From Streptomyces sp. NBC_01498 (GTDB lineage: Bacteria; Actinomycetota; Actinomycetes; Streptomycetales; Streptomycetaceae): 64,000 nucleotides of DNA. The notes under the pieces are model-generated. The model had not been told where the DNA came from and did no database searches. It was given only the letters and a program-made list of their open reading frames with translations. The DNA is taken from the NCBI RefSeq assembly GCF_036327775.1, contig NZ_CP109598.1:1364001-1428000 (forward strand), written 5' to 3'. The translations under genes were made by a program, and so were the position numbers. Positions 53,882 through 62,282 of the stretch are shown here, piece after piece (within the stretch, counting starts at the first letter, position 1; every line of letters begins with the position of its first letter).

Positions 53882-55096
53882 ATGCCGGGCCTTCTGCTGT
53901 CGCTGACGTACGCGGTGACCTACACGCGCTGGCTGCATCTGCTGGTGGGGGCGATCGTGCCGTTCGCCTGCGCGTTGGTCTATCCGGGGCTGATCGATCC
54001 GTCGCCGGCGGACTGGCTGCTGATCGCGGTCCTTCCGGTGCCGCTGGCCCTGATCGCCGCCCTGGTGCCGTCGGTCCGCCGTTCGGAAGGGCTTCAGGCG
54101 CGGCTGATGCTGTTCCCCGGTCCTTACGCGCGCGGGCGGACCGGGGAGGACCCGGGTGTGTCCACCGTCTCCTCCGCCTCGTGGAGCGACCGGGCCAGAA
54201 CCGGTGTCTGGCTGGTCCTGCGTCTCGAAACAGGGCTGGTCATCGCCCTGTTGACCCGTGAGCTGTGGACGCTCGCGCTGTCGTTGGCCGGGGCCGCCGC
54301 CGGGGATCCCGATGTCGCCGATCCGTTCCTGCGCGTCCCGGCCACGGGATGGGGTTACGGCCTGCTGGCACCGGTGCCCGTGCTGGTGCTGATCGTGGTG
54401 ACCGCCGGGACGGGAGCGCTCATGGCGCGGGCGGCCCGCCGGCTCCTGGGGCCGTCGGTCAGGGAGCGCCTGTCCGAACTGGAGAAGCGCGCCGAGCGGT
54501 TGCTGGAACGCGACCACATCGCGCGGGAGTTGCACGACAGCCTGGGCCACGCGCTGACTCTGGCGGTGGTGCAGGCGGGTGCCGCCCGGACGGCGGGCGA
54601 CCCGCAGTTCACCGACCGGGCGCTGGAGGCCATCGAGGAGACGGGGCGGGCCGCGCTGGAGGATCTGGACAGGGTGCTGCTGGTGCTGCGCGAGTCGGGG
54701 CGGCCGGCCGCCGCCCGGCCGACTCTCGGTGACGCGGGCCGGCTGCTGGATTCCGCGCGCTCCTCGGGGGCGCGGGTGGACGCGGAGGTGACGGGGCCGG
54801 TGGAGCTGGTCCCGGCGGCGGTCTCCCGTGAGGCGTACCGGATGCTCCAGGAGGGGCTCACCAATGTGCTGCGGCACGCGGGTCCCGTGCCGGTCGGGAT
54901 GCGTATCGCCGTGGAGAAGGCGTGGCTGCGCCTGGAGATACGCAATCCGCTGCCCGGCACGGCCCCGGTGGCGGGCACGGGCGGTGGTCGCGGGCTGCGC
55001 GGTATCCGTGAGCGGGCCGCGCTGCTCGGCGGCGAGGCACGGGCGGGGCGGGACGGCGGGCAGTGGCTGCTGCGCGTCGATCTGCCGCTGCGGTGA
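53882..55096 (+). CDS. sensor histidine kinase, NarL/HisKA_3 type
   Basis: 404 residues. Residues 10-190 hold four or five membrane helices: LHLLVGAIVPFACALVYPGL, ADWLLIAVLPVPLALIAALV, then further hydrophobic stretches. H-box in DHIARELHDSLGHALTLAVV, with His about residue 217; N-box GLTNVLRHAGPVPVG; G-box GGGRGLRGIRERAALLGGEA. The ATPase domain is complete, so it should be active. It faces the ABC-2 exporter genes and is followed 87 bases on by its response regulator. The sensed signal is unknown, perhaps an exported compound at the membrane. Confidence 0.93.
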   Translation: MPGLLLSLTYAVTYTRWLHLLVGAIVPFACALVYPGLIDPSPADWLLIAVLPVPLALIAALVPSVRRSEGLQARLMLFPGPYARGRTGEDPGVSTVSSASWSDRARTGVWLVLRLETGLVIALLTRELWTLALSLAGAAAGDPDVADPFLRVPATGWGYGLLAPVPVLVLIVVTAGTGALMARAARRLLGPSVRERLSELEKRAERLLERDHIARELHDSLGHALTLAVVQAGAARTAGDPQFTDRALEAIEETGRAALEDLDRVLLVLRESGRPAAARPTLGDAGRLLDSARSSGARVDAEVTGPVELVPAAVSREAYRMLQEGLTNVLRHAGPVPVGMRIAVEKAWLRLEIRNPLPGTAPVAGTGGGRGLRGIRERAALLGGEARAGRDGGQWLLRVDLPLR

Positions 55097-55183
55097 CCGG
55101 GGGACCGTCGTCCCGGCCGGGCCCCGGGCGCGCGTTGATCGCGCGCTGTTCACGGCCGTGATCGGTACGCCTACGCTGACGGT

Positions 55184-55846
55184 ATGGCGCTCACCGTTCT
55201 CCTGGTCGACGACGAGCCGCTCGTACGGGTCGGCCTGCGCGCGGTGCTGGAGGCGCAGCCGGACATCACCGTGGTGGGTGAGGCCGCCGACGGGGCGGCG
55301 GTGATTCCTCTGGTACGGGAACTGGCCCCCGATGTCGTCCTCATGGATGTGCGTATGCCGCTGATGGACGGCATCGAGGCGACCCGGGCGGTGCTGCGGA
55401 CGGTCCCGGACCCGCCGAGGATCGTGGTGGTGACGACCTTCGAGAACGACGAGTACGTGTACGGGGCGCTGCGCGCGGGCGCCGGGGGTTTCCTGCTGAA
55501 GCGGGCCCGGCCGGCGGAGATCGTGCACGCGGTGCGGCTGGTGGCCGAGGGTGATTCGCTGCTGTTCCCGGCGGCGGTGCGGGAGTTGGCGGCTTCGTAC
55601 GGGAGGGGTCCCGGCAGTGCCGAGGCGCGGACCGTCATGGAGCGTGCCGCGCTGACGGAGCGGGAGGCGGACGTGCTGCGGCTGATGGCGCGGGGCCTGT
55701 CGAACGCGGAGATCGCGGCCCGGCTGGTGGTGGGGACGGAGACCGTCAAGTCGCATGTGAGTTCCGTCCTGGCGAAACTCGGCGCGCGGGACCGGACGCA
55801 GGCGGTCATCGCGGCGTACGAGTCGGGCTTCGTCCGGCCCGGCTGA
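55184..55846 (+). CDS. NarL/LuxR-type response regulator
   Basis: 220 residues. Receiver: acidic [20 protein letters not shown], phospho-acceptor Asp about residue 53 in [20 protein letters not shown], Thr in VVVTTFEN and Lys in FLLKRARP. LuxR-type HTH at about 150-210: [20 protein letters not shown], then [20 protein letters not shown] and [12 protein letters not shown]. It pairs with the sensor kinase upstream on the same strand. ATG 55184; no ribosome site stands out. Confidence 0.95.
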   Translation: MALTVLLVDDEPLVRVGLRAVLEAQPDITVVGEAADGAAVIPLVRELAPDVVLMDVRMPLMDGIEATRAVLRTVPDPPRIVVVTTFENDEYVYGALRAGAGGFLLKRARPAEIVHAVRLVAEGDSLLFPAAVRELAASYGRGPGSAEARTVMERAALTEREADVLRLMARGLSNAEIAARLVVGTETVKSHVSSVLAKLGARDRTQAVIAAYESGFVRPG

Positions 55847-55982
55847 GTGCCCGTCCGAGGACCCGGCGGCAGACCCGGCTGAGGGCGCGGCGGCGGATCG
55901 GGTGGTGACCGGGGGCGGCACCGGGGGTCCGGGCGACGGGATCCGCTGAGCCGGACCACCGGGGCGGCCGTACGCTGAGGGC

Positions 55983-56825
55983 GTGGTCATCGAACAGGAC
56001 GTGAAGCTGAACGACGGGCGCATCCTGCGGACGTACGACACCGAGGGCGGGGCGGGTGACGGGCCGGTCGTGGTCTGGCATCACGGGTCGCCGCAGACCG
56101 GGGCGCCGTTGGAGCCGCTGCTGACCGCCGCCGAGGAGCGGGGTGTCCGGCTGGTGACGTACGGGCGGCCCGGTTACGGCGGGTCGAGTCCGCTGCCGGG
56201 GCGGAACGTGGCGGCGGCGGGCGAGGACGTGGCGCGGATCGCCGACGCGCTCGGGGTCGGGGCGTTCGGGGTGATGGGGGCTTCCGGTGGGGGTCCGCAC
56301 GCGCTGGCGTGCGCCGCGGCGCTGCCGGACCGGGTGACGGGGGTGGTGTGTCTGGCGGGCATCGCCCCGTACACCACGGAGTTCGACTGGTACGCGGGCA
56401 TGGTGGCGCCGGGTGGTCTGCGGGCCGCAGCCGACGGGCGGGAGGCGCGTGAACTGTACGCGGAGGCCGACGAGTTCGACCCCGCCAGCTTCACCGCCGC
56501 CGACTTCGCCGCACTGGCGGGCACCTGGAAGTCGCTGGGCGCCGACGCGATGAAGGCGGGTCAGGAGGGGCCGGGCGGGCTGATCGACGACGACGTCGCG
56601 TTCGCCACCGTGTGGGGGTTCGATCTGGCGGAGGTGTCGGCGCCCGTACTGCTGGTACAGGGCGGCGACGACCGGGTCGTGCCGCCCGCGCACGCCGAGT
56701 GGATGCGCGCCGGTCTGCCCCGGGCCGAGCTGTGGGTACGCCCCGAGGACGGGCATGTCTCGGTCCTCGACGCGTGCCCGGCGGCGCTGGACTGGCTGGC
56801 CGGACAGGACGCACCCCTTTCATAA
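55983..56825 (+). CDS. alpha/beta hydrolase
   Basis: 280 residues from GTG 55983. Lid-free fold: oxyanion VVVWHHGSPQTG, nucleophile elbow GASGGGPHALA (Ser about residue 104), catalytic Asp in VQGGDDRVVPPAHAEW and His in EDGHVSVLDA. It resembles prolyl-aminopeptidase-like and haloalkane-type hydrolases. The substrate is unknown. It follows the two-component system by 136 bases on the same strand and precedes the ArsR gene. Confidence 0.9.
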   Translation: MVIEQDVKLNDGRILRTYDTEGGAGDGPVVVWHHGSPQTGAPLEPLLTAAEERGVRLVTYGRPGYGGSSPLPGRNVAAAGEDVARIADALGVGAFGVMGASGGGPHALACAAALPDRVTGVVCLAGIAPYTTEFDWYAGMVAPGGLRAAADGREARELYAEADEFDPASFTAADFAALAGTWKSLGADAMKAGQEGPGGLIDDDVAFATVWGFDLAEVSAPVLLVQGGDDRVVPPAHAEWMRAGLPRAELWVRPEDGHVSVLDACPAALDWLAGQDAPLS

Positions 56826-56827
56826 TC

Positions 56828-56856
56828 TTGCAGTTATATAACCCTGGGGGTATATT
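56828..56856 (+). promoter_or_regulatory. promoter of the ArsR-SRPBCC operon with overlapping operator
   Basis: TTGCAG (56828-56833), exactly 17 bases, TATATT (56851-56856). The expected transcription start falls on the ATG at 56863. The imperfect palindrome TATAACCC-N2-GGGGTATA (56837-56854) sits between and over the -10, a typical place for ArsR autorepression. The stretch is strikingly A/T-rich for this genome. Confidence 0.65.
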
Positions 56857-56862
56857 CGAGGC

Positions 56863-57180
56863 ATGCCCCTCCCCTTTGACGTGCTCGCGGAGCCGAGCAG
56901 GCGCAAGATCCTGGATCTGCTCCTGGAACGTCCGCATCTGGTCGGCGAGCTGACCGACCGGCTCGGACTCAGCCAGCCCGGCACCTCCCGGCATCTGCGG
57001 GTGCTGAGGGACGCCGGGCTGGTGCGGGTCCGGCAGGACGCGCAGCGCCGCTGGTACGAGCTGGCGCCGGAACCACTGGCGGAACTCGACGCCTGGCTCG
57101 CGCACTACCGGCATCTGTGGACCGGCCGTCTCGACGCGCTCGAACGGCATCTCGACACGACGGAGAGCGACTCCCCATGA
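56863..57180 (+). CDS. ArsR/SmtB-type transcriptional regulator (AHSA1-linked)
   Basis: 105 residues. The winged helix is plain: PFDVLAEPSRRKILDLLLER, PHLVGELTDRLGLSQPGTSR, then HLRVLRDAGLVRVRQDAQRR and WYELAPEPLAELDAWL. There are no metal-binding cysteines, so it is the common non-metal type that partners SRPBCC genes. The message is probably leaderless: the promoter puts the start at the ATG, and GAGG ends one base before it. The stop overlaps the next gene's ATG (ATGA). Confidence 0.92.
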   Translation: MPLPFDVLAEPSRRKILDLLLERPHLVGELTDRLGLSQPGTSRHLRVLRDAGLVRVRQDAQRRWYELAPEPLAELDAWLAHYRHLWTGRLDALERHLDTTESDSP

Positions 57181-58088
57181 CCACGGACCCCGGGAGCCCG
57201 AGCGGCCCCGACGACGAAGGATTCCCCGCCGCCCTGTCCGACGCGGACGACGGGCGGACCGCGCTGCGCATGGAGCGCCGGCTGGCGCATCCGCCGCAGC
57301 GGGTGTGGGACGCGATCACCCGGCCCGCGCAGCTGGCGCGGTGGTTCCCGTCGGAGGTGAGTGTGGAACTGCGGCCGGGCGGCGAGATCGGCTTCCACTT
57401 CCCCGGCGACCCCGGCCCCGGTCCGGCGATGACGGGGCGGGTCACCGACGCCGACGAACCGCGTCTCTTCGCCTTCACCTGGGGCGAGGACCATCTGCGC
57501 TGGGAGATCGCGCCGGACGGGGCGAACGGCTCGGTGCTCACGCTCGTCCACACCTTCGGCGACCGGTTCGGCGCGGCGAGCTTCGCGTCCGGCTGGCAGG
57601 TGTGTGTCACCGCGCTGGCCCAGGTGCTGGCCGGCGGGCCCGTCGATGCCGCGCGGGACACGAGCGGCGCGCTGCACGAGGCGTATCTGGCGCGGTTCGG
57701 CGAGTTGACGCGGGGAGGGGTGGAGGAGACGGCGGAGGGCGGTACGCGCCTCCGGCTGGAGCGTCAGCTCGTACGGCCCGCCGGGGCGGTGTGGGACCGG
57801 CTGACCGGTGGCGCCGAGCCGTCGGCGGGCGGGCCGGTGCCCCCGGGCTTCACCGTGGGCACGGTCCCGGCGGGGCCGGTCACGGAGGTCAGGACGTCGG
57901 AACTCCTCGCGTACGCCTGGTGTGCCGGGGGCGAGGTCCGCTGGGAGCTGGGCGCCGGGACCGGGCACGGGCCCCGGCTGGTCCTCACCCAGACCGGGCC
58001 GCGCGACGGTTTCGACGCGGCGGAAGCGCTGGCGGCGTGGCGGGCGCGGGTGGCGGAACTGGCGGCGGAACTGGCCGGGGCGCCGTAA
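57177..58088 (+). CDS. double SRPBCC (AHSA1-like) domain protein
   Basis: 303 residues with two START/SRPBCC-like halves. The first, residues 25-170, is a full AHSA1 type: MERRLAHPPQRVWDAITRPA, QLARWFPSEVSVELRPGGEI, LFAFTWGEDHLRWEIAP and SGWQVCVTALAQVLAG. The second, from about 205, is shorter: LRLERQLVRPAGAVWDRLTG. It probably binds a hydrophobic ligand. ATGA coupling to the ArsR gene makes a regulator-effector pair. The doubling is uncommon; most relatives have a single domain. Confidence 0.88.
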   Translation: MTTDPGSPSGPDDEGFPAALSDADDGRTALRMERRLAHPPQRVWDAITRPAQLARWFPSEVSVELRPGGEIGFHFPGDPGPGPAMTGRVTDADEPRLFAFTWGEDHLRWEIAPDGANGSVLTLVHTFGDRFGAASFASGWQVCVTALAQVLAGGPVDAARDTSGALHEAYLARFGELTRGGVEETAEGGTRLRLERQLVRPAGAVWDRLTGGAEPSAGGPVPPGFTVGTVPAGPVTEVRTSELLAYAWCAGGEVRWELGAGTGHGPRLVLTQTGPRDGFDAAEALAAWRARVAELAAELAGAP

Positions 58089-58127
58089 CGACCAAGGCAC
58101 CTGGCAGCGGAGCCGTCACGGCTGTTC

Positions 58128-58145
58128 ATCACTCCATCGAGTGAT
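58128..58145. promoter_or_regulatory. inverted repeat ATCACTC-CATC-GAGTGAT
   Basis: Perfect 7-bp arms around 4 bases, 40 bases after the SRPBCC stop and 66 before the next ATG. It may end the ArsR operon or bind a regulator of the downstream gene. Two GGTCAC direct repeats (about 58146 and 58169) lie beside it. Confidence 0.45.
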
Positions 58146-58210
58146 GGTCACCGGGAAAAATCTCCCTCGGTCACTAATGTGATGCGGATCTACGCACCGA
58201 GAGACGGGGG

Positions 58211-58570
58211 ATGTCCGTGTCCGATCCGATGAGCGTCCCGGCCATGACGGGGGCCGGGACCGTCGTGGCCGCGATGGCCACCCCCGCCTGGGAGGGGACG
58301 CGGGAGCGGGTCGTGGACGTGTTCCGGCGGCGGGACGTACAGCGCGCGGCCGTCATGGACGCGCAGTTGCGCGCCGACGCCGAGCTGGTCCAGGGGGCGG
58401 GTGACGACATGGAGGGCGTGCGCGACGATCTCGTACGCCCCTGGTCGCGTCGGCTCGCCGCGCTGCTGCGGGACCACCCCGAGGCCGCCGGGGATCTGCG
58501 TGCCCTGGTGGACGAGGCCGCCGCCGCGCGCCGTACGGAGCGGAGTGGGGCGCGGCAGGTCACCGCGTAG
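58211..58570 (+). CDS. small uncharacterised helical protein
   Basis: 119 residues from ATG 58211, preceded by a G-run. Starts with a hydrophobic/small stretch, GAGTVVAAMATPAWEGTRER, then Arg/Glu/Asp-rich helices, VVDVFRRRDVQRAAVMDAQL and RRLAALLRDHPEAAGDLRAL, ending in VDEAAAARR. The layout (short hydrophobic N-terminus, charged helices, DHPEAAGDLRALVDEA) recurs in Streptomyces small proteins of unknown role, some near membrane or conflict genes. I do not recognise a family with confidence. Confidence 0.65.
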   Translation: MSVSDPMSVPAMTGAGTVVAAMATPAWEGTRERVVDVFRRRDVQRAAVMDAQLRADAELVQGAGDDMEGVRDDLVRPWSRRLAALLRDHPEAAGDLRALVDEAAAARRTERSGARQVTA

Positions 58571-58778
58571 GCGGGTGGAGTGCGGGCGTGGACGGCCCGT
58601 GTGCGCGACCGGCCGGTGATCCGACGACGCGTCAACCGGGCGGCGGGGTACGGCGAACGGCACTGCCGGGCACGGGGGGCCCGGCAGTGCCGTCGGTCGA
58701 GCGGCGCCGGTCAGGGGGCACCGCTCACGAGGACGCCGCTCACGAGGGCGCCGGTGGGAGCCGGTGTGGGGGCGCCGG

Positions 58779-59552
58779 TCAGTACGGGCCGTTGACGTTG
58801 TCGATCGAGCCGTAGCGGTCGGCCGCGTAGTTGCACGCGGCGGTGATGTTGGCGACCGGGTCGTACGGGTCGGTCGACGTGCCGGACACGTGGTACGCCT
58901 GGAACGTCGGGTCGATGACCTGGAGCAGGCCCTTCGACGGGGTGCCGGCGGCGGCGTTGGAGTCCCAGTTGTTGATGGCCCGGGGGTTGCCGGAGGACTC
59001 GCGGATGATGTTGCGGTGGATGCCGTCGTACGAGCCGGGTATGCCGTGCTGCGCCATGACGTCCAGCGCTTCCCGGATCCAGCCGTCGAGGTCGTTGGTG
59101 TAGCTCTTGGCGACCGTCTCGATGGCGTCGGTGGTGGCCGCCGGGGTGTTCCCGGTCGCGGAGGACGTGCCGCTCGGGGCCTTGGGGGCCTTGGGGGCGG
59201 ATACGGGCTTGCCCGAGAGCTTCAGCTTGAGGCCGGGGTGGATCAGCGACGGGTTGTCGCCGATGGCGGGCCGGTTGGTCTTGTACAGGGCCTTCCAGCC
59301 GCCGCTCACCGAACGGTCGCGCGCGATCTTGGACAGCGACTCGCCCTTGACCACGACGTGGATCACCCGGTGCGAGGCGGCGTGGACCGCCGCCGGGGCC
59401 GCCGTGATGTGCTGCGGCGCGGGCGTGGCGCCCGCCGTCGTGGCGGTGATCAGGGGCAGTGCGAGAGCGGCGCCGCCCGTGCCGAGGGCGACGAGCCGGC
59501 GGGCGAGCGGACTGGTGCGGGAATTGCGGCGGTGCTTACCCTCTGCGGGCAT
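58779..59552 (-). CDS. secreted LysM / lytic transglycosylase-like protein
   Basis: 257 residues. Signal peptide: basic MPAEGKHRRNSRTSPLARRL, hydrophobic GTGGAALALPLITAT and AGA cleavage near residue 42. LysM at about 63-115: IHVVVKGESLSKIARDRSVS, then WKALYKTNRPAIGDNPSLIH and PGLKLKL, a peptidoglycan-binding module. SLT-type domain at 160-257: REALDVMAQHGIPGSYDGIH, RNIIRESSGNPRAINNWDSN (Glu of RESSGNP is catalytic), then KGLLQVIDPTFQAYHVSGT. It cleaves peptidoglycan outside the cell, like the Streptomyces Rpf/SLT-related hydrolases. A c-di-AMP riboswitch lies in its leader, and GGAGAGGA is the ribosome site. Confidence 0.93.
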   Translation of the reverse strand: MPAEGKHRRNSRTSPLARRLVALGTGGAALALPLITATTAGATPAPQHITAAPAAVHAASHRVIHVVVKGESLSKIARDRSVSGGWKALYKTNRPAIGDNPSLIHPGLKLKLSGKPVSAPKAPKAPSGTSSATGNTPAATTDAIETVAKSYTNDLDGWIREALDVMAQHGIPGSYDGIHRNIIRESSGNPRAINNWDSNAAAGTPSKGLLQVIDPTFQAYHVSGTSTDPYDPVANITAACNYAADRYGSIDNVNGPY

Positions 59553-59569
59553 GACGAAGTCCTCTCCGT

Positions 59570-59742
59570 CGCCTGCGAGGTGAGCTGTCGGGTTCGGGCG
59601 GGAGTTGCCCGGCCGCGCGAGTGGCGCGGCTTCACCCCGAGCCGGTCCGGAGTTTTCCGGATCGGCGACTTACCTGGGTCCCCCGCTCCTGCCGTACGTG
59701 AAGTGGGTGGATGCGGTTTCCGGACGGCGGCAGGATTCGGCG
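59570..59742 (-). promoter_or_regulatory. ydaO/yuaA (c-di-AMP) riboswitch
   Basis: Minus-strand leader of the transglycosylase gene. It begins at CGCCGAATCCTGCC (about 59742), runs through the conserved GGAGCGGGGGACCCAGG (about 59672-59690), the GGGGTGAAGCC block, GGGCAACTCCCG and GAACCCGACAGCTCACC, and ends at CTCGCAGGCG (59570). GGCG/CGCC at the two ends form P1. These are the signature blocks of the class. The ribosome site follows immediately, so binding probably ends transcription or hides the site when c-di-AMP is high. A promoter is 20 bases upstream. Confidence 0.92.
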
Positions 59743-59761
59743 TTCCGCCCGGAATGACGAG

Positions 59762-59791
59762 AACGTAAGCGAGAACATCCGGGCGAAACAA
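59762..59791 (-). promoter_or_regulatory. promoter of the c-di-AMP-controlled transglycosylase gene
   Basis: On the minus strand TTGTTT (59791-59786), 18 bases, TACGTT (59767-59762). Transcription would begin about 59755, a dozen bases before the riboswitch aptamer, which fits. Confidence 0.55.
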
Positions 59792-59825
59792 GTCCTGAAT
59801 TCACGGCGTCATGCCATTCATGCGT

Positions 59826-59859
59826 CCGCCGGGCGGAAATTGGAATTCCCGCCCGGCGG
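59826..59859 (-). terminator. terminator hairpin after the beta-helix glycosidase gene
   Basis: CCGCCGGGCGG (59826-59836) and CCGCCCGGCGG (59849-59859) form a perfect 11-bp stem with a 12-base loop, 178 bases after the glycosidase stop and before the transglycosylase promoter. Confidence 0.6.
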
Positions 59860-60036
59860 TTCATCGCCCAACTTTCCTTTCCCACGCGGACGGTGGGCGG
59901 CCGGGCCGTTCGCACACTCGGCCGCGCTTGTGACGGACATCACGGCATTTCAGCGCAACCATGCGACCCCTCCCACCCAGAAAGGGACAAGTCATCCGCT
60001 GAATACCCATAACGCCCTATCCGCAAAGCGGACAAA
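59860..60036. other. intergenic stretch, no gene seen
   Basis: 177 bases after the glycosidase stop (60037, minus strand). A/T-rich for this genome, with a small inverted repeat CCGCAAAGCGG at about 60020-60030. Nothing coding. Confidence 0.4.
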
Positions 60037-61986
60037 TTACCGCTTTCCACCGGCCGTGGATGAGGAGGAGTTCCGCCCGGCGGCGGGCCCGCCGGTGATC
60101 ACGAAGCTGGATCCCGGCTCGATCAGGACGTCTCCCTCGGCCGAGTCGGTGATCGTCACGCCGGTCAGCGTCGCGCTGCCGCGGGCGCCGCCCATCGCCA
60201 GGATTCCGGCGCCGTTGTTGGACTTGGCGATGGTCACGCCGCTGATCTCGACGTCCGGCACAGCACCACCGCCGTTCTTGAACTGGATGCCGTCGTAGGT
60301 GGAGTCGAGGATCTCGGTGTCCCTGATCTTCACCCCGGTGATGTCCCGGCTCGCCGGGAAGAGGGTGATGGCGCCGAACTCCTGGTCCTCGTTCCAGAAG
60401 GCACCGCCCGTGCGGTGCAGGGCGTTCCCGGTGAGCAGGGTCTCGCCGGAGAACGGCAGCGGATCGTGGTCGGTCGCCAGCATGATGCCCGGGTAATTGG
60501 CCGTGTCGGCGATCAGGTTGTTCCGCACGGTGTTTCCGTAACCGCCGTAGATCGCGACTCCGTTGGCCCGCCAGGGCAGCTGAACGGTGTTGTCGGAGAA
60601 CACGTTGTCGTGGGCGACGTCCACGGCCGGGTCCTTCACGTACTGATTGGCCCAGACGGCGAGCGAATCGTCACCGGTGGTGCGGAAGGACGAGTTGTCC
60701 ACCGTCGAATTCCGCGTTCCGTTGGTGAAGTTGATCCCGTCCGCATAGGTGTTGCGGATACGCATTCCGCTGAATTCAAGACCGTCGGCCGGGCCCCAGA
60801 GCGCGGGGATGTTGGCGTAGTCGCGGCCGACCCAGACACCCACGTTGGCGTGTTCGATCCACACGTTGGATATCTTGGTGTTCTTGCCGAAGCGCCCGTT
60901 GAGGCCGACTCCGCCCTCGGCTCCCCCGCCGCCCCGGATACGGCCGGAGCCGAAGATGGCGAGGTCGGATATCTGGGTGTTGTCGTCGATGTCGAAGCCG
61001 AAGTTGCCCTCGTGCGGGTGGTTGATGCCGCCCGCGTTCTGCGGCTCGGTCAGCGTGTAGAGCTGGGAGTGCCACATGCCCGCGCCCCGGACGGAGACGT
61101 TCTTGATGCCGATCTGGTTGAACTGCCCCTGGTTGTCGGGGTCGTCGGTCAGGATCTTCTGTTCCTGACGCCACTGGCCCGGCGGGATCCAGACACAGGG
61201 GATGTCGCCGTTCTGGTCGGCGGTGACCGCGTCCTGGAGTGCCTCGGTGTCGTCGCCGCCGTCGTCGGGGACCGCTCCGTACTCGGTGATCGAGACGCAC
61301 TCGGCCGGCTTGGCGGCCGGGGGCGCGACCTCTTCCAGGTCGATCAGGTCCACGATGTAGAAGGGCGCCGTGTCGTCGGCGTCTCGCTGGAGCTTGAACG
61401 TGGTGCCCGCCGGATACGTCGTGGACAGCAGCGAGTTGGCCTCGTCGAACAGTCTGCGGGCGTCCGCCTGGGGCGTGTTGGTCAGCGACTCGGGGTCGTC
61501 CGTGTCGCCGTACAGCCAGCTGTGCCTGGACGACAGGTCCAGTTTCTGCACGAAGACGCCGTCGGCGTAGAGGCTGATCGTGGCGTCGATGCCGCCGCCG
61601 CCCGGGGCGTCGGGGATCGAGTTGCGCACCACGATCGAGTTCGCGGCGTTGGTGGAGGTGAACTCCACGAACTGGCCCTCGCCGTCGAGCCGTACCGACG
61701 CGCGGCCGGACGACTCGCTGGCGAAGTTGGTGTGCCCGAAGGTGCGTTCCGGGTCCGCCTCCAGCAACGTGCCGTCGTAGTCGCCGGCTTCGGCCTCGTA
61801 CTCGGTGTACGGGAGGGCGGCTCCGCGCGCGGCGGACGGGCGTGCCGAGGTGGCGGCGGACGGCGCGGACGCCTCGGGCGCGTCGGCGGGGGTGGCGGCG
61901 GACGCCGCGGGCAGGAGCCCGACGACCAGCAGTCCGGTCATGGACATGCCAGCGATGAGGCGTCGTCGGAGGTACTTCGACTTCAT
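60037..61986 (-). CDS. secreted right-handed beta-helix glycosidase, mycodextranase (alpha-1,3-glucanase)-like
   Basis: 649 residues. Signal peptide: MKSKYLRRRLIAGMSMTGLL then VVGLLPAASA. Residues 55-230 are a carbohydrate-binding module of the CBM6/35 type: YTEYEAEAGDYDGTLLEADP, RTFGHTNFASESSGRASVRL and FYIVDLIDLEEVAPP. From about 240, a parallel beta-helix of the GH28/GH87 style: CVSITEYGAVPDDGGDDTEA, CVWIPPGQWRQEQKILTDD, then repeated coils like FSGMRIRNTYADGINFTNGT. The family of mycodextranase-like enzymes cuts alpha-1,3-glucan in fungal walls; the exact GH family is uncertain. ATG 61986 follows AGAGGA. Promoter probably about 62100-62190; the stretch holds TTGAAAACTCTCAC-type sequence that could be an operator. 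Confidence 0.85.
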   Translation of the reverse strand: MKSKYLRRRLIAGMSMTGLLVVGLLPAASAATPADAPEASAPSAATSARPSAARGAALPYTEYEAEAGDYDGTLLEADPERTFGHTNFASESSGRASVRLDGEGQFVEFTSTNAANSIVVRNSIPDAPGGGGIDATISLYADGVFVQKLDLSSRHSWLYGDTDDPESLTNTPQADARRLFDEANSLLSTTYPAGTTFKLQRDADDTAPFYIVDLIDLEEVAPPAAKPAECVSITEYGAVPDDGGDDTEALQDAVTADQNGDIPCVWIPPGQWRQEQKILTDDPDNQGQFNQIGIKNVSVRGAGMWHSQLYTLTEPQNAGGINHPHEGNFGFDIDDNTQISDLAIFGSGRIRGGGGAEGGVGLNGRFGKNTKISNVWIEHANVGVWVGRDYANIPALWGPADGLEFSGMRIRNTYADGINFTNGTRNSTVDNSSFRTTGDDSLAVWANQYVKDPAVDVAHDNVFSDNTVQLPWRANGVAIYGGYGNTVRNNLIADTANYPGIMLATDHDPLPFSGETLLTGNALHRTGGAFWNEDQEFGAITLFPASRDITGVKIRDTEILDSTYDGIQFKNGGGAVPDVEISGVTIAKSNNGAGILAMGGARGSATLTGVTITDSAEGDVLIEPGSSFVITGGPAAGRNSSSSTAGGKR

Positions 61987-62282
61987 GGGGTCCTCTGTTT
62001 CGGTGGGGTCGACAGAGTGAGGGACGCCGGTCCGTGGTGGGGGTGGACGGGCGACTGCGCGGATCGATCGGGGCGGACAAACAGGATGGAACGCCCGCTG
62101 CGATCCGTCCTGATCTTGCAAGGCAACCGCAATTAATTGAGCTTCGCCGTTCGAGTCCTGCGATCAGGCAGTGAGAGTTTTCAAGCATGTCACCGGTTTG
62201 TCAACAGCCCGCGCCAGAGAGCGACCGGGCGGACCGGCGCCCGCACCCCGCGTCCCGCGCCGCCACGAGTGATGATGGAACT
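61987..62282. promoter_or_regulatory. divergent control region of the glycosidase and FAD-oxidoreductase genes
   Basis: 296 bases between divergent starts. An A/T-rich island lies at about 62125-62200, with AATTAATT and, on the minus strand, TGCTTGAAAACTCTCA, which could be a LacI-type operator for a carbohydrate gene. No exact -10/-35 pair was settled. Confidence 0.4.

Noticed and set aside
53882..55846. A two-component system controlling the alpha/beta hydrolase
   Set aside because: The divergent ABC-2 exporter is the more usual partner; no evidence ties the hydrolase to it.
62187..62282. Longer N-terminus for the receiver fusion
   Set aside because: The ATG at 62283 gives MANPTILTVDDD, the normal receiver start; the extension is Arg/Pro-rich noise.
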